From Cryobacterium sp. (GTDB lineage Bacteria > Actinomycetota > Actinomycetes > Actinomycetales > Microbacteriaceae): 44,823 bases of DNA. This document shows, piece after piece, positions 40,602 through 44,823 of the stretch. Made by a program: the position numbers and the translations under genes. The stretch's first letter is position 1. The number at the start of each line of letters is the position of its first letter. The notes beneath the pieces were generated by a model. The model saw only the letters and a program-made list of their open reading frames with translations. It was not told where the DNA came from and made no database searches. The stretch lies in NCBI GenBank assembly GCA_019639015.1, contig JAHBSS010000011.1, positions 1 to 44,823 on the forward strand, read 5' to 3'.

Positions 40602-41726
40602 CTAGCGGTTAGGGTAGGCGCCGACCAATCGGCTCGCGCCACCTTCGACGCCTTTCGAACCGGTCTCAAAACCTTCAAGGTCGTGCGCAGTTGTTGCGAC
40701 CTCGCCGATTTGCCATGCCAGTAGGCCGAGTTGCTTGAATGCGTCGATAATCGAACCCGTGGATTCGCGTTCTGCGACCGCGATCATCCCAATCCCCATA
40801 TTCCAGGTGGATTCAACTTCGTTCAGGGTCAAACCACCCCAACTACTGAACACTCTGAACTCGTCGGCGGGGCTCCAGGTGGATCGATCAACCTCCACCC
40901 AAGCACCGGATGGCAGGACTCGTGAAAGGTTTGCGGCGATCCCACCACCGGTCACATGACTGAGGGCGTGGATCCTGCCCGGATTAGCATCTAGCACGTC
41001 AAGGACTTCACGAGTGTATAGCCGCGTCGGTTGCATCAGTACATCAGCCAGGCTGGTGAACTCTGGCACAGCATCCGAGTAGTCCAAATTCCGTTTCGCA
41101 AGAATGTGTCGAACCAGTGAATATCCATTTGAGTGGAACCCTGAAGCGGCTAGAGCGATAACGCTGTCACCAGTCTTGACTCGGTCGGGACCGAGCATTT
41201 CATCCGCCTCAACTACTCCAACGGCGGCGCCGGCAAGATCGTAATCGTCAAGAGCCATAAGACCTGGGTGTTCGGCCGTTTCACCGCCAACTAATGCCGT
41301 GCCGGTGGCTTTGCATGCCGCGGCGATTCCAGCGACAATCTTTGCAATTCGCTCGGGAACCAAACGTCCACATGCGATGTAGTCGGTCATGAAAAGCGGT
41401 TTTGCCCCCACCACGACAATGTCGTCCACGACCATCCCGACCAAGTCTTGGCCAATTGTCTCGTGGCGATTGAGCGCGGAGGCAATAGCAACCTTTGTCC
41501 CAACCCCGTCCGTTGAACTCGCAAGTAGCGGTCGCCGGTACGACTTGAGCGCCGAGACGTCGAACAGTCCGGCAAACCCGCCTACTCCTCCCAAGACCTC
41601 CGGACCGTGACTAGCTCTGACGGAGAGTTTCATGAGTTCTACCGCAGTGTCCCCAGCGGCCGTGTCTACACCCGCAAACGCGTATGGGTTAACTTTTTGC
41701 CCAGCAGAATTTGCGCCTTGACTCAC
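40602..41726 (-). CDS. purM: Phosphoribosylformylglycinamidine cyclo-ligase (AIR synthetase)
   Basis: Purine step 5: ATP-dependent closure of FGAM to aminoimidazole ribotide, in the cytosol. The 374-residue protein shows AGVDTAAGDTAVELMK, GPEVLGGVGGFAGLFD, SSTDGVGTKV and GGETAEHPG, all hallmark PurM segments. The frame is open further upstream to 41858, but that stretch is inside purF and unlike any PurM. I take GTG 41726, whose first bases overlap the purF stop (GTGA). purF and purM are therefore translationally coupled. Confidence 0.97.
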   Translation of the reverse strand: MSQGANSAGQKVNPYAFAGVDTAAGDTAVELMKLSVRASHGPEVLGGVGGFAGLFDVSALKSYRRPLLASSTDGVGTKVAIASALNRHETIGQDLVGMVVDDIVVVGAKPLFMTDYIACGRLVPERIAKIVAGIAAACKATGTALVGGETAEHPGLMALDDYDLAGAAVGVVEADEMLGPDRVKTGDSVIALAASGFHSNGYSLVRHILAKRNLDYSDAVPEFTSLADVLMQPTRLYTREVLDVLDANPGRIHALSHVTGGGIAANLSRVLPSGAWVEVDRSTWSPADEFRVFSSWGGLTLNEVESTWNMGIGMIAVAERESTGSIIDAFKQLGLLAWQIGEVATTAHDLEGFETGSKGVEGGASRLVGAYPNR

Positions 41727-43234
41727 TCTTGGCGCCCCGGATCCCCGAATACCACGCTCAATTCTTTGACGCCTAGATCCTTTTCGAGAAGGTTCTTTCC
41801 GATAAGCCCCTCGTCTGGAATCGGAATCGGATACTTCCCGGTGAAGCAAGCGGTGCACAGACTGGATTTGGGTTGCTTGGTGGATTCGATCATGCCTTCA
41901 AGCGATAGGTACCCCAAGCTGTCTGCGCCGATTGCCTGACACACTTCATCAACTCCAAGCCCCGTCGCAAGTAGTTCGGCTCTTGACGCGAAGTCGATAC
42001 CGTAAAAACAGGGCCAAGTGATTGGTGGACTGGAAATCCTCACGTGAACCTCGGCAGCACCCGCCTCACGAAGCATCGCAACGAGTGCTCGTTGGGTATT
42101 GCCGCGAACGATCGAGTCATCAACGACTACGAGTCGTTTGCCTTTGATGACTTCACGAAGCGGATTCAGTTTTAGCTTTATTCCACGTTGCCGAATCGTT
42201 TGCGAAGGCTGAATAAAGGTTCGCCCGACGTAGGCGTTCTTCACTAACCCTTGCCCGTATGGGATCCCAGAGGCCTCCGCATATCCGATTGCCGCGGGAG
42301 TCCCAGAATCTGGAGTCGGGATCACAAGATCGGCTACCACGACATGCTCTTTGGCCAGTTGCCGACCCATTTCGACTCTTGACTCGTAAACGCCTCGACC
42401 CGCGATAGTGGTGTCTGGTCGCGCCAAATACACGTACTCGAACACACAGCCAGCGCGCTTCGGTGCAGTGAATTGCCTAGACCGGAGACCGTTTTCGTCA
42501 ATAATGATCAGTTCACCCGGTTCGACTTCACGAACGAAGGATGCACCGACAATGTCTAGTGCAGCTGTTTCGCTCGCCACAACCCAACCTCTCTCGAGCC
42601 GACCAAGCACGAGCGGACGAACGCCCTGGGGGTCTCTAGCGGCATAGAGCGTTGATTCGTCCATGAACACGAGACTGAACGCCCCACGAAGTTTCGGGAA
42701 AATCTCAAGCGCCGTTGCTTCAAGAGTGTGATCAAGATCGCCAGCAAGTAGCGCAGTCAGCACTGCAGTATCCGAAGTGCTCCCGCGCGAAAGTTCGCCA
42801 GCGGAGTCAGGATGAAGTTGCTTCAATAGTGTCAACAGTTCCGCAGTATTCGTGAGGTTTCCGTTGTGACCAAGTGCCACTGTGCCCGCCGAAGTGCGAC
42901 CAAGAGTTGGTTGAGCGTTTTGCCAACTGGAAGAGCCGGTAGTCGAATATCTCGTGTGACCAACGGCGATGTGCCCCACAAGAGTGTTCAGCGCCGATTC
43001 GTTGAAGACCTGCGAGACAAGTCCCATGTCTTTGTAAACAAGGATTTTTGTGCCATCACTTGTGGCTATCCCAGCGGATTCCTGCCCGCGGTGCTGCAGA
43101 GCATAAATTCCGAAGTAGGCAAGTTTTGCGACTTCCTCACCGGGCGCCCAGACCCCGAACACTCCGCAAGCATCCTGCGGTGCCTTCTCTCCTGGAAGTA
43201 ACTCGTGACTTAGTCGACCATCACCACCGGCCAA
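41723..43234 (-). CDS. purF: Amidophosphoribosyltransferase
   Basis: First committed purine enzyme; makes phosphoribosylamine from PRPP and glutamine. The class II glutaminase domain has its nucleophile Cys23 in DACGVFG after a propeptide of 22 residues, which is normally removed. ALQHRGQESAGIA, GHTRYSTTGSS and HNGNLTN follow. The PRTase domain has the PRPP loop VVVDDSIVRGNT. The C-terminal C-x2-C cluster (SLCTACFTGKYP), with an upstream cysteine, suggests an iron-sulfur cluster as in Bacillus PurF. The start is TTG 43234 with AAGGGG upstream. It is nine bases after a small membrane-protein gene. Confidence 0.97.
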   Translation of the reverse strand: MAGGDGRLSHELLPGEKAPQDACGVFGVWAPGEEVAKLAYFGIYALQHRGQESAGIATSDGTKILVYKDMGLVSQVFNESALNTLVGHIAVGHTRYSTTGSSSWQNAQPTLGRTSAGTVALGHNGNLTNTAELLTLLKQLHPDSAGELSRGSTSDTAVLTALLAGDLDHTLEATALEIFPKLRGAFSLVFMDESTLYAARDPQGVRPLVLGRLERGWVVASETAALDIVGASFVREVEPGELIIIDENGLRSRQFTAPKRAGCVFEYVYLARPDTTIAGRGVYESRVEMGRQLAKEHVVVADLVIPTPDSGTPAAIGYAEASGIPYGQGLVKNAYVGRTFIQPSQTIRQRGIKLKLNPLREVIKGKRLVVVDDSIVRGNTQRALVAMLREAGAAEVHVRISSPPITWPCFYGIDFASRAELLATGLGVDEVCQAIGADSLGYLSLEGMIESTKQPKSSLCTACFTGKYPIPIPDEGLIGKNLLEKDLGVKELSVVFGDPGRQE

Positions 43235-43243
43235 AGATGCCCC

Positions 43244-43588
43244 TTATTTCTTGTTCTTTTTGGCTTTGTTAGAAGGCTCGTCTTCGACGCGCACGTCAAG
43301 TTTACCGGCCACGACTTTGGATTCTCGCTTGGTTGATCTGCGATCCAAGAAGATTGCTACCAGTGCACCGAGCAGAACTCCGATCGGAATGAAAAACAGC
43401 GCGAAGTATCCGAATGTCGCCGAATATCCGACCTCAGCATCGATTGGGTTTAGCCCAACGACGACGAATGTTGCAATGAGCCCGAGAATTGCTCCGCAAA
43501 GCATGAACATTGAAAACTTTGGTGCCCTTCGAATGGCAACAGTCTCACGTTCTTCTTCATCTGCATCGTGCGGAACTTCGTCAGTCAT
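43244..43588 (-). CDS. Small two-helix membrane protein, conserved in the purF neighbourhood
   Basis: Protein of 114 residues. An acidic N-terminus (MTDEVPHDADEEERETV) precedes two hydrophobic helices (about 28-47 and 60-82) and a basic C-terminal tail ending in KKNKK. I do not recognise a family beyond uncharacterised actinobacterial membrane proteins. It lies between the SCP-like gene (3 bases upstream) and purF (9 bases downstream), so all are likely one transcript. The two flanking genes give no direct hint of function. The coding frame is supported by its close fit between neighbours. Confidence 0.75.
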   Translation of the reverse strand: MTDEVPHDADEEERETVAIRRAPKFSMFMLCGAILGLIATFVVVGLNPIDAEVGYSATFGYFALFFIPIGVLLGALVAIFLDRRSTKRESKVVAGKLDVRVEDEPSNKAKKNKK

Positions 43589-43591
43589 TAT

Positions 43592-43966
43592 TCAATTCTC
43601 TCCTACCACTCGCCAATTCAGCGGAACGATCGTTTCAAGACTGGCTCTGCTACCTGAAGCTGAAATCAACTGGTTTGCCAGGGCATCTCCCCAAGCCATT
43701 GACCCGACGGCGAGAGAAATCCAAGCCTCTGAGTCCATTTCAATGACGTTTGGCGGGGTTCCTCTTGAGTGTCTCGGGCCTCCAACGCATTGGATCGCAC
43801 CGAACGGGGGAATACGAACTTCAACCGAATTACCGGGAACCGTCTCTTCAAGCACTTGAAGTAGGTAACGAACGGCGAGCGCTGTTGTCTCTCGGTCGTG
43901 CTCGCCATACAAATAGGACTTCACGGCCGCTTCGCCGGCTTGCGGACCAATTCGGCTTCTGCCCAT
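43592..43966 (-). CDS. Sterol-carrier-like family protein
   Basis: Soluble protein of 124 residues of the actinobacterial SCP-like family often found beside purine genes. VEVRIPPFGAIQCVGGPRHSRGTPP and EAWISLAVGSMAWGDAL are the parts I recognise. The fold resembles a lipid-binding SCP2 domain; real ligand and role are unknown. It is the first gene of the leftward run to purM. No Shine-Dalgarno sequence precedes the ATG; TAGCGT lies seven bases upstream. The start is 37 bases from that of divergent purD. Confidence 0.8.
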   Translation of the reverse strand: MGRSRIGPQAGEAAVKSYLYGEHDRETTALAVRYLLQVLEETVPGNSVEVRIPPFGAIQCVGGPRHSRGTPPNVIEMDSEAWISLAVGSMAWGDALANQLISASGSRASLETIVPLNWRVVGEN

Positions 43967-43969
43967 GCG

Positions 43970-44003
43970 TTCAACGCTATTGCACCCAGATAGCCTTTAA
44001 CGG
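43970..44003. promoter_or_regulatory. Overlapping divergent promoters of purD and the SCP-purF-purM operon
   Basis: Only 37 bases separate the two starts. For purD, TTCAAC (43970-43975), 16 bases and TAGCCT (43992-43997) end six bases before GTG 44004. For the leftward operon, TAGCGT (plus 43974-43979) is seven bases before ATG 43966. The purD -35 overlaps the opposite -10, so the two polymerases cannot bind together. Confidence 0.5.
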
Positions 44004-44823
44004 TGCGGATACTTCTTATAGGTTCGGGAGCAAGAGAACACGCAATCCTAAATTCCTTGTTATCGGAAGATGCCGAACACGAAGTAATCGTCGCCCCCGG
44101 TAATCCGGGTATGAATGCTGAGCGAGTAGAAATCAATATTCTCAATCCTTTAGAGGTCGCGGACTTAGCTTCAAAACGAAACGTGGATCTCGTTGTAATC
44201 GGACCGGAAGCACCCCTGGCGGCCGGGGCAGTGGACGCGGTCAGCCAGCTCGGCATTCCGGCATTTGGGCCAGCAAGAGCCGCCGCTCAACTTGAATCCA
44301 GCAAAGCGTTCGCAAAGCAAATCATGCAACAAGCTGGGGTGCCAACGGGGGAGGCAATTAGAGCCACGACCCTCGACGAAGTTGAAAACGCACTCAACTC
44401 GTTTGGAGCCCCGTTCGTTGTGAAAGCTGACGGCCTGAATGCCGGAAAAGGTGTGCTGGTTACCAATGACTTTCAAGCCGCATTAGATCACGCGCGCCTG
44501 CATTTGAAAGACGGTGCCGTACTGATTGAGGAGTTCCTCGATGGCAAAGAGGTTTCGCTTTTCATCGTCACTGACGGTGTCGAAGCGGTCGCGTTGGCTC
44601 CAGCCCAGGATTTCAAACGGGTTGGGGATAATGATTCGGGTCCAAATACCGGTGGAATGGGCGCATACTCTCCGCTACCGTGGCTTGAACCAAACTTCAC
44701 TTCGCAGGTTCTGAATGATGTAGCGATTCCGGTGATTCGAACAATGTCGAACGTTGGCATCCCGTTTAGTGGCCTGCTTTATTGTGGTCTGATCATCACC
44801 AAGACCGGAGTTAAGGTGATCGA
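44004..44823 (+). CDS. purD: Phosphoribosylamine-glycine ligase (3' end cut by window edge)
   Basis: ATP-grasp enzyme, purine step 2, which joins glycine to phosphoribosylamine, the product of PurF. The 273 complete codons include the N-terminal RILLIGSGAREHAI, APGNPGMN, VIGPEAPLAAG, SSKAFAKQIM, the ATP-grasp segment FVVKADGLNAGKGVLV, and DFKRVGDNDSGPNTGGMGAYSP. The reading frame remains open at the window end. The start is GTG 44004 without Shine-Dalgarno sequence; a TAGCCT six bases upstream suggests a leaderless transcript. It is divergent from the SCP-purF-purM operon, with 37 bases between starts. Confidence 0.96.

Noticed and set aside
41727-41858. N-terminal extension of PurM
   Set aside because: It lies within the end of purF in another frame; conserved PurM sequence starts right after GTG 41726, which is coupled to the purF stop.

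Overview
The window looks like chromosomal DNA of a small-genome, moderate-GC actinobacterium, most likely Microbacteriaceae. I base this on an actinobacterial small protein (DUF3073) beside purM, an HhH-GPD-like family and a SCP-like family typical of actinobacteria, many GTG/TTG starts, and -10 boxes of the TAnnnT type placed directly before start codons. Base composition is about 50-55% GC by eye. The genus assignment is inference. I see no prophage, insertion sequence or CRISPR array; the only plausible mobile cassette is a RelBE-type toxin-antitoxin pair.

Left third (1-14 kb): a truncated sensor histidine kinase; a DUF2871 membrane protein; tilS-hpt (tRNA modification and purine salvage) divergent from ppa; a secreted M23 peptidase; a tRNA cluster (Glu, Asp, Phe) with its own promoter; an SDR oxidoreductase; the relBE-type pair; an HhH-GPD-like protein; a thioredoxin; a two-domain rhodanese; a YpfJ-type zinc peptidase; a MarR regulator divergent from a 14-TM drug exporter with two operator-like repeats between them; and recQ.

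Middle (14-32.3 kb): a translationally coupled DUF2975 / XRE / zinc-ribbon polytopic membrane protein operon; an acyl-CoA oxidase; two EamA permeases; a tryptophan-catabolic operon kynA-kynU-paaX-like; a DEAD-box RNA helicase with a long basic N-terminal extension; an AcrB-type RND pump without an adaptor gene; a YczE-like membrane protein; and a TipA-like MerR regulator with a classical 19-bp-spacer promoter.

Right third (32.3-44.8 kb): an M20 peptidase divergent from a tight run of DUF4097, PadR, a KimA-like potassium transporter and two crcB fluoride-channel genes; a class-V aminotransferase; a flavin monooxygenase-like protein; DUF3073; and a purine block in which a SCP-like gene, a small membrane protein, purF and purM run left while purD runs right and leaves the window.

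The most distinctive features are regulatory. Palindromic or repeated sites lie at several regulator genes, and at least six starts have a TAnnnT box exactly six bases upstream and no Shine-Dalgarno sequence, suggesting widespread leaderless mRNAs. No stretch longer than 300 bases lacks a gene.
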